From contig CAYXMH010000003.1 of assembly GCA_964466115.1 (NCBI GenBank), positions 1-64,000 of the forward strand: DNA of 64,000 nt, in the 5' to 3' direction. A program made the translations under genes and the position numbers. Source of the DNA: Pseudolysobacter sp964466115 (GTDB lineage: Bacteria; Pseudomonadota; Gammaproteobacteria; Xanthomonadales; Rhodanobacteraceae). Below are positions 1-8,833 of the stretch, piece by piece (positions within the stretch are counted from its first letter, which is position 1; each line of letters opens with the position of its first letter). The notes beneath the pieces were generated by a model. The model saw nothing but the letters and a program-made list of their open reading frames with translations, made no database searches and was not told the DNA's origin.

Positions 1-62
1 CCAAAACGCGCCGATTTCTCCACTTTAGGTCGGTACTGAAATTGGGAGAGGGTCATTGTGGA

Positions 63-341
63 CTAGGGTTTGCCTGGACCTGGCTTTGGCACCGGGATTA
101 TCGGATTCAAATCACCGGGCAAAATCCACCAGTCAGAACCACCGCCCAAAATTGGGCCTTTGGGGTCGCGACCATCGCCTCCGACACCAATATAAGGATC
201 GTCTCCCGTACCCGGAGCAACAAAATCCCGGCCTCCACCACCAACCCCCACTACGGGAGAACCACCACCGGACGGAATCGGAAACCCGCCCGCAATCTGC
301 TCCAATTCTGCATCATTCAATTCGCGTATAGCGTCATTCAT
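63..341 (-). CDS. Double-glycine leader peptide, Gly/Pro-rich bacteriocin-like precursor
   Basis: A 92-residue peptide whose first 19 residues (MNDAIRELNDAELEQIAGG) have the layout of a double-glycine secretion leader: an ELEQI-type amphipathic stretch ending in GG. Such leaders are normally cut by a C39-peptidase ABC exporter. The predicted product (residues 20-92) is rich in Gly and Pro, has a Trp pair at 71-72, no Cys and few Ser/Thr, so classic lanthipeptide or disulfide bacteriocin chemistry is unlikely. GVGGGGRD (32-39) and GVGGDGRD (52-59) form an imperfect repeat 20 residues apart. A strong ribosome site (GGAGG, 7 nt before ATG) supports the start. It is the last gene of a minus-strand series after the sigma factor, kinase and mosaic gene. 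No exporter or modification enzyme lies in the window. Function is inferred only from the leader. Confidence 0.7.
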   Translation of the reverse strand: MNDAIRELNDAELEQIAGGFPIPSGGGSPVVGVGGGGRDFVAPGTGDDPYIGVGGDGRDPKGPILGGGSDWWILPGDLNPIIPVPKPGPGKP

Positions 342-439
342 AGCAATTCCTCCAACTATTTATAACTTAAGTAAGGCTGCATACCCACTCATCCAGCAGA
401 TTGTTTTATCAGCCGCTAGGCTTAAACCCTTTAATGGAA

Positions 440-733
440 TTAACGTGAATCCGACTGCGCTGCCAACGCAACCGAATCGGTTGGGACTTGATCCAAAAAG
501 CTATCCACGGTTGAGGTCTTTAACAGCTCATCCAACTCTTTACGAAATTCGGCTGGCACCGTGTCAAGAAATTCGATTCGTTGCGCAGCATCTAAATCCA
601 ATGCGGTATCGAACAATGCCTCCAAGCGCGTCGCGTGGGAAGGAGACAAGTGAGTCATATCCCACCACCGCTCCATATCCGCTGCGATCTGATTCAATTC
701 CGTATTATTCAATTTACGAAAGCGGTTGCTCAT
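440..733 (-). CDS. Small mosaic protein: degenerate GG-type leader joined to a kinase-N-terminus-like segment
   Basis: A 97-residue protein of no known family. Residues 1-19 (MSNRFRKLNNTELNQIAAD) align without gaps to the leader of the next gene downstream, sharing R6, L8, N9, E12, L13, Q15, I16 and A17, but the GG cleavage pair is AD. Residues about 32-91 resemble residues 7-70 of the upstream kinase (RL-x-x-LxDxALxLD, then FLD, L-x-x-LLK and a late LD-x-P pattern). The ATG at 733 is preferred because AGAGG lies 6 nt upstream; the frame is open back to 904, but that extension has no such signal. It lies about 170 bp after the kinase stop. It might be an adaptor or decoy sharing the kinase's N-terminal module, which is inference. 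Confidence 0.65.
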   Translation of the reverse strand: MSNRFRKLNNTELNQIAADMERWWDMTHLSPSHATRLEALFDTALDLDAAQRIEFLDTVPAEFRKELDELLKTSTVDSFLDQVPTDSVALAAQSDSR

Positions 734-877
734 AAGAACCTCTGAAAGCTCATACTCCACGTCGGTTTTTGTGTTACCCAATAAACGACCCTCCCCGGCG
801 ATGCTTTCTGAACAGGAGGAGTGCACTAACAGAGACGTAAAACGAAGGGGCGAGGGGACAACGCAAGTGAAAGTTTC

Positions 878-899
878 CGACGAGCGGTAGTTCTCGTCG
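878..899 (-). terminator. Short hairpin just after the kinase gene
   Basis: A perfect 7-bp inverted repeat (CGACGAG / CTCGTCG) with an 8-nt loop sits 5 nt beyond the kinase stop codon. There is no clear U-tract, so it could be a weak terminator, an RNA-processing or attenuation element, or chance. Confidence 0.25.
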
Positions 900-904
900 T
901 TCAA

Positions 905-3853
905 TTAACGCCCGGTTGGGCGAGTGGATGGATTTGACCCGATCGAAATCGTGTGGGATTTGCGAATTGAGGTTTCGAGCTCTTTAATGTCTTGCGGATT
1001 CGAGGAGGGATTGGCGCGCAGTAAAGCCAACGCTTCGTTCCAACTTAAGCGCGCCTCCTCGGTCTGGCCAAGACCCGCTTGCGCGTGCCCAAGCGCGCTC
1101 AACCCTTCACTAAGCGTCAGCGACGGGCTTGCGTCGGTCGCGCGCACCGACGCGATGACCGGTACCAGCAGTTCTTTTGCCTGCGCGTAACGGGATAAGT
1201 CGTTTAACGCCTGCGCTTTCTCAATTGTCGCTAAATGCATATACGGATCATCAGCAGGCAAGAAGGTCTTAAATATCTGCAGCGACGCTTCGATATGATC
1301 CAACGCGCGTTGCGCATAACCGGCCTTGATTTCGGCGAACGCCAATTGCCCTAATGTATACCCAAGCGGTTGGCTGTTTTCCCCATACGATTCGCGCTGG
1401 ATCGCCGCGGCCTCTTCCAACACGGCAATGGCTTCACTGTGACGGCGCTCAAACGTGAGCACCTGCCCCAATGTGCCTAAGGTCGCGGCAACTCGGCTGT
1501 TGCGCGGACCATAATGTTTGCGGGTTAATTCCAAAGACTGACGTTTAAGTCGCTCGGCTTGCGGATAGTCCGCTTGCCAAAACGCGACATCGCCGAGACT
1601 ATAGAGGATGTCTGACATAATCGCGTTGTCGGACCCGTCAAGCTCCATCTGCATTTTAAGCATGCGTTCGTAGACGGATTTGGCTTCAAGGAACTTTCGC
1701 TGATTGAACAGCTGCCGGCCCAAGATGCCGAGACTTGCGATGAAATCAACATTCGGCCGGTCATAGACAGATTCATTGATCGCAACCGCTTGGCGTGCCA
1801 ATTGCTCACTTTCATCGCTCTTATCAAGCTCGCCCAGCACGCTGGCCAGCGAATTTAGGCTCAAGGCAAATTGAGCCTTGTGGTCGCCGTACAATTCTCG
1901 GCTTAACGCCAGGTTGGCACGCAATGTCGCTTCGGCTTCTCCCAATCGCCGCGCATCCTGTAATGCAACGCCCAAACGCGCCATCGCTTGTTGTACCGAT
2001 GCGTGATGCGCGCCAAACAAACGCTTGGAGATAGCGAGCGCACCTTGCGCCGTTGCAATAGCTTGTTCAAACCGATCTCGTTGTCGATAAACGTTGCCCA
2101 ATTGATTCAGTGCGTCTGCCAATGTCTTACTGTCGCCCGCCCCGGCGTCACGATGCGACGTGATGCTCGTCATCAAGTATTGTTCCGCTGGTTCAAGCTG
2201 GGAACGTCGTTGCAATAAAATGGCCCACGCGACGTGCACCGATAGCCAGGTCTCCGTGGCTGGGGAAAGATTTTTATCGGCTACCGACACCGCTTCCTTA
2301 AGCAATGTCTCGGCGGAATCGTAAAGGCCGAGCTTGGTCTGCACCCGCCCGAGCAATAGCAACAAACGCAACTTCACTTCCGGTGCGTCCTTGAATTCGA
2401 CCTGAACTCGCTTGGCACCGTCCTCAAGCAGGGTTTCCGTGCTCGGGACTTTATCCCGCGGCACCCCGCTGTCGGCCACTTCAAATAAATTGGTTAAAAA
2501 ACTTTCCACCGCACCCGCTCGGTTGGCTTCTGTTTGCGCCCGCTGCATCTGCGCTTGCGCCAAGGCCGTTTGTATTTCAGCACGCCGCGCTTGGTACAGA
2601 CTGATACCTGTGGCCGTCAACAACAATGCAACCACCATCGTGGACACCGCCGCCGCCAGTGCGTGTCGCTGCAGGAACTTCCCGGCACGGTACATCCACG
2701 CATCTTTGCGTGCCTGAATCGGTTGTTGTTGCAGGTAGCGCTCGATGTCATCGCCGAGCGCTTGGGCACTGGCGTAGCGGCGATTGGGCTCGCTCTGGAG
2801 TGCTTTCAATGCAATCGTGTCCAGATCGCCTTGCAAAGTTCGGCGTAATCGATCCGGTGCACTGTGCCGCGCCTGCGCCAACTGATCCGCGTTTTTGGTT
2901 TTTGGCGCGCGCTTTAACGCTTCCGATGGCGGTGGCACCCGCGCCGTCATGTTCAGCGCTTGCCCCGCACTTTGGCTGCGCGGTCTAAGGCCGCTTAAGA
3001 GCTCATACATCACCGCACCAAGCGCATACACATCGGTCGCCGTGGTGATCGGCCCGCCGATGAACTGTTCCGGAGCGGCGTATTCCGGTGTTAGAAGATA
3101 CAACCCGGTGCGCGTCGCGGGCTGCGCTTCGTCGTTCAGCAGTTTGGCAATGCCAAAGTCCAATAGTTTTGGTTCACCGGCGTTGGTCACCAAAATATTT
3201 CCCGGCTTCAAGTCGCGGTGCACAATCAAATTCTGATGCGCATACGCCACCACGGACGTGATTTTCTGAAACAGTTGCATGCGCTTGCGCACACTCAAGC
3301 GCCGCTCATCGCAGTAACGGGCTAACGGGCTTCCATCCACCCACTCCATCACGATGTAGGGCACGCCATCGTCGCTGATGCCGGCGTCGTACAGCCTGGC
3401 AATATTCGGATGCTGCAATTGTGCCAGGATTTGCTGCTCGCGCAGGAATCGTGCGCGGCTTTCCGGTGTGGCCAGGCCCGTTTTTAGGCACTTCACCGCC
3501 ACTTGGTGGCTAAACGCGCCGTCATCGCGATCGGCCAACCAAACGCTGGCCATACCGCCCTCGCCGATCAAACGCAGCAACCGATAGTGGCCTATGCGTT
3601 GACCGGCGCTGATTGCGCTGTAGGTGGCGTCCCGCTGCAGCAGTGCCGCAGCCGCCGGCACCAAATCCAGCGGTGTTCGATCCAATGGACTGACTAGCCC
3701 TGACGCCTTAAGCAATTGCGCCAAATCGTCGCGCAGCTCAATCGGCACCTCTTCGCTATCGAGAAAATGAGTGCGTGCCTCACCATCCAGACCAAGGGCG
3801 ATATCAAGCAGTTGATCCAAACGTGCAACGCGTGGATTCACGGGGTTTGTCAT
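905..3853 (-). CDS. Membrane-anchored Ser/Thr protein kinase with C-terminal TPR domain
   Basis: A 982-residue Hanks-type kinase. An N-terminal helical module (about 7-70) precedes a kinase domain (about 88-375) with glycine loop GEGGMAS, Lys121 in VAVK, catalytic HRDLKPGN (212-219), DFG (232-234) and APE (260-262), so it should be active. One membrane helix (about 397-419) separates the cytoplasmic kinase from an extracytoplasmic region of TPR repeats (about 480-960), the usual plan of kinases paired with TIGR02999-type sigma factors. The sigma-factor gene ends 58 bp upstream, pointing to co-transcription. The N-terminal module recurs in the small mosaic gene downstream. The start was chosen from the family-like N-terminus; the ribosome site is weak. 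Substrate and signal are unknown. Confidence 0.9.
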   Translation of the reverse strand: MTNPVNPRVARLDQLLDIALGLDGEARTHFLDSEEVPIELRDDLAQLLKASGLVSPLDRTPLDLVPAAAALLQRDATYSAISAGQRIGHYRLLRLIGEGGMASVWLADRDDGAFSHQVAVKCLKTGLATPESRARFLREQQILAQLQHPNIARLYDAGISDDGVPYIVMEWVDGSPLARYCDERRLSVRKRMQLFQKITSVVAYAHQNLIVHRDLKPGNILVTNAGEPKLLDFGIAKLLNDEAQPATRTGLYLLTPEYAAPEQFIGGPITTATDVYALGAVMYELLSGLRPRSQSAGQALNMTARVPPPSEALKRAPKTKNADQLAQARHSAPDRLRRTLQGDLDTIALKALQSEPNRRYASAQALGDDIERYLQQQPIQARKDAWMYRAGKFLQRHALAAAVSTMVVALLLTATGISLYQARRAEIQTALAQAQMQRAQTEANRAGAVESFLTNLFEVADSGVPRDKVPSTETLLEDGAKRVQVEFKDAPEVKLRLLLLLGRVQTKLGLYDSAETLLKEAVSVADKNLSPATETWLSVHVAWAILLQRRSQLEPAEQYLMTSITSHRDAGAGDSKTLADALNQLGNVYRQRDRFEQAIATAQGALAISKRLFGAHHASVQQAMARLGVALQDARRLGEAEATLRANLALSRELYGDHKAQFALSLNSLASVLGELDKSDESEQLARQAVAINESVYDRPNVDFIASLGILGRQLFNQRKFLEAKSVYERMLKMQMELDGSDNAIMSDILYSLGDVAFWQADYPQAERLKRQSLELTRKHYGPRNSRVAATLGTLGQVLTFERRHSEAIAVLEEAAAIQRESYGENSQPLGYTLGQLAFAEIKAGYAQRALDHIEASLQIFKTFLPADDPYMHLATIEKAQALNDLSRYAQAKELLVPVIASVRATDASPSLTLSEGLSALGHAQAGLGQTEEARLSWNEALALLRANPSSNPQDIKELETSIRKSHTISIGSNPSTRPTGR

Positions 3854-3911
3854 CCGGCTTTCGCTTCATCAATGCCACAGTATGCCGCTGTACCGTCACC
3901 GATCACGATCG

Positions 3912-4472
3912 TTATTCCACCCGCCCCAGCGCCTGATTAATATAAGCGCGCGCTTTTTGCCAATCGCGTTTGATGGTGCGGGCGTCGATGTTTAAGGCCG
4001 CGGCCGTGTCCTCCACCGATAAACCGGCGAAAAATCGAAGCTCCACCACCTGCACCAATCGCGGATGATCCGCGGCCATTTGTTTCAGCACTTGATCCAA
4101 CGCCAACAGATCAACGCTGTCATCCGCTATGCAAAGGTCCCCGGCAACGATCGCCCTGTGTTCACCACTGCTGTCGCGTTTATCGGCCATTCGTGATCGC
4201 GCGCGATCGATCAATATCCGGCGCATGGAGGTGGCCGCATACGTATAAAATTGCGCGCGATCGCGCCAGGACATCTGCACGTCGCCACCAAACAACGCGA
4301 TATAAGCCTCATGCACCAAGCCGGTGGTGGCCAATGTCCGATCCGATGCGTCCAGAGCGATCGCACGATGAGCAATGGAGCGCAGTCGATCGTAGATCAT
4401 CGGCAACAACTCATTCGCCGCGCTCTCCTCACCGCGCGTGGCCCGCTCAAGCAGTTGCGTGATCTCGGTCAT
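3912..4472 (-). CDS. ECF-like RNA polymerase sigma factor (TIGR02999 type)
   Basis: A 186-residue group IV sigma factor. Region 2 holds the FYTYAATSMRRILIDRARS stretch typical of this subfamily, and region 4 has the helix-turn-helix around LSVEDTAAALNIDARTIKRDW. The family is commonly encoded next to Ser/Thr kinases with TPR tails, as here. The reading frame stays open to 4724, but that extension would run into tyrS and looks like non-coding sequence; the ATG at 4472 begins the conserved protein. No anti-sigma gene is adjacent, so control by phosphorylation from the neighbouring kinase is plausible but inferred. Confidence 0.9.
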   Translation of the reverse strand: MTEITQLLERATRGEESAANELLPMIYDRLRSIAHRAIALDASDRTLATTGLVHEAYIALFGGDVQMSWRDRAQFYTYAATSMRRILIDRARSRMADKRDSSGEHRAIVAGDLCIADDSVDLLALDQVLKQMAADHPRLVQVVELRFFAGLSVEDTAAALNIDARTIKRDWQKARAYINQALGRVE

Positions 4473-4551
4473 GGGTTGATTGTATGCAAGAGTAGGCGAT
4501 ATTTTCCACACTTTACAAAATTTAACCGACTGCGGCAGGGCTTCTCCACCA

Positions 4552-5766
4552 TCACGCGGCCACCAGACGAACTCGGGCAAAACCACGCTTACCAAGCTGC
4601 AAAAGATGCTCGGTACCGGGCTTAAAACTGAACTCGCGGTCTTCCACCACCGCACCATCGATACGCACCGCACGCTCTGTAATCTTACGCACCGCCTCAG
4701 ACGTACTGGGCGCCAATCCAGCAACCTTTAGCAACGCGCCGATTTTTAGGCCGCTCGGTGGCACAGCAATCTCTTGAATCGGAACATCATCCGGAACCTG
4801 CCCGCCGCGGATGATTTCATTCCAATACTGAATCGCCTGGTCGGCCCCCGCTTTGCCGTGAAACCGGGCGGTCAGCTCCGCCGCCAATTGCATCTTGAAA
4901 TCGCGTGGATTCTGGCCATTGGCCACTTCTTCACGCATGCGTTTTAAGTCGACCAGCGATTTATCAAATGAGAGCAGTTCAAAATAACGCCACATTAAGT
5001 CATCGGAAATGCGCATCAGCTTTCCGAAAATGTCGTTGGCAGGCTCGTTAATGCCGATGTAATTACCCAGCGACTTCGACATCTTATTGACGCCATCCAA
5101 GCCTTCCAGCAACGGCATCGTTAACACGATTTGCGCCGGCTGCCCGGCGTCTTCCTGCAATTGCCGCCCGACCAGCAGATTGAATTTTTGATCGGTACCG
5201 CCAAGCTCAACATCGGCCTTCAGCGCGACCGAGTCATAGCCTTGCACCAGTGGATACAAAAACTCATGGATGGCGATCGGCTGTTCGCCTTTGTAGCGCT
5301 TGTTGAAATCATCGCGCTCCAGCATGCGCGCCACCGTATGCTTGGCCGCAAGCTTAATCATATCGGCCGCGCTCATCGCACCGAACCACTGCGAGTTGAA
5401 GCGCACCTCGGTGCGATCGCGATCCAGCACTTTGAACACCTGCGCCTCGTAGGTGCGCGCATTGGCTTCAACATCCTCGCGCGTCAACGGCTTGCGGGTC
5501 ACATTCTTACCCGTGGGATCGCCGATAAGACCGGTAAAATCCCCGATCAAAAAAATCACCTGATGCCCGAGGTCTTGGAACTGCCGCATCTTGTTCAATA
5601 ACACGGTATGACCCAGGTGCAGATCCGGTGCGGTCGGGTCAAAACCCGCCTTGATGCGCAAGGGGCGCCCAAGTTTAAGGCGCGCTTCCAATTCGTCGCG
5701 TTTGATGATTTCATCCGCTCCGCGGCCAATCAATTCCAGCGCATCGCGCATCTCGCTCATGACCAC
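4552..5766 (-). CDS. tyrS: Tyrosine--tRNA ligase
   Basis: Charges tRNA-Tyr with tyrosine in the cytoplasm. It is a class I synthetase of the roughly 400-residue TyrZ-like form. The HIGH-type motif is HLGH at residues 50-53, the KMSKS loop is at 228-232, and a C-terminal S4 RNA-binding domain covers about 335-400. The frame begins GTG-GTC-ATG. GGGGAG lies 8 nt before the GTG (5766) but 14 nt before the ATG (5760), so GTG is the better start. It is divergent from the mepM-like gene across a short promoter region. Confidence 0.96.
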   Translation of the reverse strand: MVMSEMRDALELIGRGADEIIKRDELEARLKLGRPLRIKAGFDPTAPDLHLGHTVLLNKMRQFQDLGHQVIFLIGDFTGLIGDPTGKNVTRKPLTREDVEANARTYEAQVFKVLDRDRTEVRFNSQWFGAMSAADMIKLAAKHTVARMLERDDFNKRYKGEQPIAIHEFLYPLVQGYDSVALKADVELGGTDQKFNLLVGRQLQEDAGQPAQIVLTMPLLEGLDGVNKMSKSLGNYIGINEPANDIFGKLMRISDDLMWRYFELLSFDKSLVDLKRMREEVANGQNPRDFKMQLAAELTARFHGKAGADQAIQYWNEIIRGGQVPDDVPIQEIAVPPSGLKIGALLKVAGLAPSTSEAVRKITERAVRIDGAVVEDREFSFKPGTEHLLQLGKRGFARVRLVAA

Positions 5767-5848
5767 TTTAACTTCTCCCCATTCTGAACGGTTTCGTTAA
5801 TTATTCGTTAGTTTATTCGATTCGCGCAAACCCTTGTGTTTGCTTGCG

Positions 5849-5877
5849 TTGACGCGGGTTTCCACAATCGCTATGGT
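5849..5877 (+). promoter_or_regulatory. Candidate sigma-70 promoter for the mepM-anmK unit
   Basis: TTGACG (-35, 5849-5854) and TATGGT (-10, 5872-5877) are separated by 17 bp. They lie 26 bp before the GTG start of the mepM-like gene, predicting a leader of about 20 nt. Confidence 0.5.
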
Positions 5878-5903
5878 ACCCCGCGTTTTGCCGAGAATGG
5901 ATT

Positions 5904-7379
5904 GTGACCGAAACCAATAACAGCGCAAGCGTAGTGCGAAAAGGCGACCGTCGTTTAGCGATTCGGCGCCGCGCGCACCGCAGCCACTTCCACTTTTACT
6001 CGCGTTGCGCAAATTGGACATTTCTAAAAAATGTCTCCGGCAACCCGATCTCCTGGCGCTGTGAGCATTGGATGCTCGGCGGTGCCGCGCTGGTGCTGAC
6101 CGTAATCATCAGCCTGGTCATTCCAACTTGGGCCAGCGCCATGCGCCATGCGCCGGCGCCCGATGCATTAACGACCTTACCACTTGAATTGCCCACAGTA
6201 CCCGCAGCGCTGGCACCGGATGAAAATACCGATGCTGAGTTGGCGCAAAGCTTTAACCCCTCGGATACCACTCAATCTGATCAATGGGTGATCGCGACCG
6301 TTCAGACTGGCCAATCACTGGCCGACATCTTTCATCAGCAAGGCTTAAGTCCGGCTTTACTGCAACAACTTCTGGAAGACCGCGATAACGCAAACGCCAT
6401 GCGCCATATTCATCCGGGGGATGAATTTGCGTTTGCGCGTGATCCACAAGGCAATTTGCGCGCGCTGCGTTTTGATCGCGATGACCACACCAGGGTGGTG
6501 CTTAATTTCAGCGTAAGCGGCGTACAACAAACGACGCTGGACCGAGAAATTGAACGGCGCATCCAAGTTGCCCATGGAGTGATTACGCGATCGTTGTTCG
6601 ATGCCGGCGAGCAAGCCGGTATGAGTGACGCGATGATTCTGAAATTAGCCAACGCGTTCGGCTACGACATCGATTTTGCGCAAGACCTGCGTGAGGGCGA
6701 TAGCTTCACTGTGCTTTACGACGACGTTTACCGCGAGGGCGAGCGTTTGCGCGACGGCGACATCATTGCCGCCACCTTCATCAATCAAGGCAAACGCTAC
6801 GCGGCAATGCGCTACACCGACAGCGAAGGCACGACGATGTTCTACACCGAAGACGGGCGGCCGTTGCGCAAAGCGTTCTTGCGCACTCCGGTGGAATTTA
6901 CGCGCATCACGTCCGGATTTTCTGCCGGCCGCATGCACCCGATCTTAGGCACCATGCGCGCGCACCGCGGCGTGGATTACGGCGCCCCCAGCGGCACCCC
7001 GATTCATTCTGCCGGTGAAGGCAAAATCACCTTTCGTGGCTGGCAAAGCGGCTATGGCAATGTGATCGTGGTGCAGCACGGCGGCCGCTACAGCACGCTG
7101 TACGGTCATATGTCACGCTTCGCTGGTAACCTCAACGTCGGCCAACACGTCAGCCAAGGCCAGACCATTGGTTTTGTCGGCATGACCGGATTGGCCACCG
7201 GCCCGCATTTGCATTATGAATTCCGGGTGGATGGCGAGCATCGCGATCCACTGACGGTAACCCTGCCGAAGGCCGAACCTTTGCAGGTAAACGAATTGGC
7301 CCGCTTTCGCCAACAAACCCAACCGTTGCTGGCTAAATTGCGCACTCTGGAGGCGACCCAGCTCGCCTCGGCCAAGTAA
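5904..7379 (+). CDS. Peptidoglycan DD-endopeptidase, M23 family (MepM-like)
   Basis: A 491-residue zinc endopeptidase expected to cut peptide cross-links so that the wall can expand. A basic N-terminus is followed by a membrane anchor (about 57-77), an OapA/LysM-like domain containing the QTGQSLADIF stretch, and a C-terminal M23 domain with HRGVDYG (first zinc ligands, about 353-359) and GPHLHYEF (about 432-439). The order matches E. coli MepM. The GTG start at 5904 is the first in frame after a good promoter; a start nearer the membrane helix cannot be excluded. anmK follows after 5 bp, so wall cutting and recycling seem co-expressed. Confidence 0.92.
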   Translation: MTETNNSASVVRKGDRRLAIRRRAHRSHFHFYSRCANWTFLKNVSGNPISWRCEHWMLGGAALVLTVIISLVIPTWASAMRHAPAPDALTTLPLELPTVPAALAPDENTDAELAQSFNPSDTTQSDQWVIATVQTGQSLADIFHQQGLSPALLQQLLEDRDNANAMRHIHPGDEFAFARDPQGNLRALRFDRDDHTRVVLNFSVSGVQQTTLDREIERRIQVAHGVITRSLFDAGEQAGMSDAMILKLANAFGYDIDFAQDLREGDSFTVLYDDVYREGERLRDGDIIAATFINQGKRYAAMRYTDSEGTTMFYTEDGRPLRKAFLRTPVEFTRITSGFSAGRMHPILGTMRAHRGVDYGAPSGTPIHSAGEGKITFRGWQSGYGNVIVVQHGGRYSTLYGHMSRFAGNLNVGQHVSQGQTIGFVGMTGLATGPHLHYEFRVDGEHRDPLTVTLPKAEPLQVNELARFRQQTQPLLAKLRTLEATQLASAK

Positions 7380-7384
7380 TTCCG

Positions 7385-8500
7385 GTGGCCGATCCCGTTT
7401 TTTTCCTGGGCTTAATCTCAGGCACCAGTGCCGATGGCATCGACGCCGCATTGGTGGCATTCGACCCCAAGCTTCATTTGCAGCACGCGTTGATGCACCC
7501 TTATCCACAGGCACTGCGGGCACGCATTTTGGCGCTCGCCCAGGGTGAGGCACCGATCGCTCTGGATGAGCTTGGTGCGTTGGATGGATGGGTTGCGGAA
7601 ACCTTTGCCGCCGCGGCAATTGAACTGCTGCACCAAGCCCAAATCCCGGCCAGCGCGGTGTTAGCGATGGGTTCGCACGGCCAAACGCTGCGGCACCGTC
7701 CCGCGCATACACCACCCTACACACTGCAACTTGGGGATCCCAACATCATCGCCGAACGTACCGGCATCCAAACCGTAGCCGATTTTCGCCGTCGCGATAT
7801 GGCGGCCGGTGGTCAAGGTGCGCCCTTGGTACCGGCATTTCATGCCGCGGTATTGAGATCAGCAGAAACTACCCGCGTGATTTTGAATCTGGGTGGCATT
7901 GCCAATGTGACGATATTGCCGATCGATGCGGTTCACCCGGTTATTGGTTTCGATACCGGGCCCGGCAATTGCCTGCTTGATGCGTGGGTTGAACGTCACT
8001 TGGGTCAATCCTGTGATCGCAACGGCGCCTTTGCGCGTAGCGGTCAAGTCGATAGCGCGCTATTGCAACAGTTGCGGCAAGACCCGTATTTCGCTAAACC
8101 GGCGCCGAAAAGTACCGGCCGTGAAACATTTCATCTTACGTGGCTCGATAACGTGCTGGGAACCACCCCGCGAAGCGCGGCGAATGTGCAAGCGACACTG
8201 GTTGAATTAACCGCTATCAGCATCGCCGATGCCATTCGTGATTATGCGGGCCCACCTTGCGAAGTCTTGGCCTGCGGTGGTGGCGTACACAACCCGGTGC
8301 TGATGGAAGCGCTTGCCCGTACTCTGGCCCCCGCTAAAGTCGCCAGCACCGCGCGCTGCGGAATCGATCCCGACTACGTCGAAGCGATGGCGTTTGCTTG
8401 GCTGGCGCGCCAACGCTTGAACGCGCAACCGGGCAATGTGCCGGCCGTGACCGGGGCAAGCCACGCTTGCGTTCTTGGCGGTATCTATCCGGGTCGCTAG
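7385..8500 (+). CDS. anmK: Anhydro-N-acetylmuramic acid kinase
   Basis: Converts 1,6-anhydro-MurNAc from wall turnover to MurNAc-6-phosphate, using ATP and opening the anhydro ring. At 371 residues it has the family length. Visible signatures are GLISGTSADGID at the N-terminus (ATP binding), NLGGIANVT, GFDTGPGN, and ACGGGVHNP near the C-terminus. It begins with GTG 5 bp after the mepM-like stop and is probably translated from the same message. The muropeptide importer gene ampG lies just beyond, on the opposite strand. Confidence 0.95.
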   Translation: MADPVFFLGLISGTSADGIDAALVAFDPKLHLQHALMHPYPQALRARILALAQGEAPIALDELGALDGWVAETFAAAAIELLHQAQIPASAVLAMGSHGQTLRHRPAHTPPYTLQLGDPNIIAERTGIQTVADFRRRDMAAGGQGAPLVPAFHAAVLRSAETTRVILNLGGIANVTILPIDAVHPVIGFDTGPGNCLLDAWVERHLGQSCDRNGAFARSGQVDSALLQQLRQDPYFAKPAPKSTGRETFHLTWLDNVLGTTPRSAANVQATLVELTAISIADAIRDYAGPPCEVLACGGGVHNPVLMEALARTLAPAKVASTARCGIDPDYVEAMAFAWLARQRLNAQPGNVPAVTGASHACVLGGIYPGR

Positions 8501-8503
8501 CCG

Positions 8504-8794
8504 TTAAGGTTTTTTAGGATCCGGTTCCACGAAGGTTGGGCCCGAATTCATGCTTTCAAACGCGTCCACCGCTGAGCGAAACGCCGCCGATTCAGAAGGA
8601 TCCCAAGCCCCCGGCAGCATCGCGATGTCCTGGGTGACACGATTGATCAAGTCCTCGCCACCCAGACCGACTCCTTGTCGCAAGATGTGCAAAATCACAT
8701 CGTTCAGCGACCAGTTGCGCTCACGCGCAATTGCCTTGATGCGTTCGGCCAATGTCTCTTCGATATTACGAACCAAGATATCCGGCACAGCCAT
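8504..8794 (-). CDS. Small ribbon-helix-helix (Arc/FitA-like) protein
   Basis: A 96-residue protein whose first 45 residues (DILVRNIEETLAERIKAIA, then a WSLNDVILHIL helix) fit the ribbon-helix-helix DNA-binding fold of Arc repressor and FitA-type antitoxins. The C-terminal half is acidic and Pro-containing, with no assigned domain. An upstream ATG at 8827 is in frame and only 6 bp after the ampG stop; 8794 is preferred because the RHH segment starts there and GAGAGA precedes it. No PIN-domain toxin gene is adjacent, so a stand-alone regulator is more likely than a toxin-antitoxin pair. Confidence 0.75.
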   Translation of the reverse strand: MAVPDILVRNIEETLAERIKAIARERNWSLNDVILHILRQGVGLGGEDLINRVTQDIAMLPGAWDPSESAAFRSAVDAFESMNSGPTFVEPDPKKP

Positions 8795-8833
8795 TCTCTC
8801 GAGGGAAGCACACGCAATAGAGTTCATGTCTGT

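Noticed and set aside
42..365. Plus-strand ORFs antisense to the leader peptide gene
   Set aside because: They lack a ribosome site and any family resemblance, while the minus-strand frame has a GGAGG site and a clear leader.
734..904. N-terminal extension of the small mosaic gene
   Set aside because: No ribosome site at 904, and the leader-like part with AGAGG upstream begins at 733.
4473..4724. N-terminal extension of the sigma factor
   Set aside because: It would overlap the end of tyrS, and its residues do not resemble sigma factors.
7501..7509. A second TTATCCACA sequence
   Set aside because: It lies inside the anmK coding region and is most simply explained as chance.
7113..7724. 203-residue minus-strand ORF
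   Set aside because: Antisense to the mepM-like and anmK genes; no motif or start signal.
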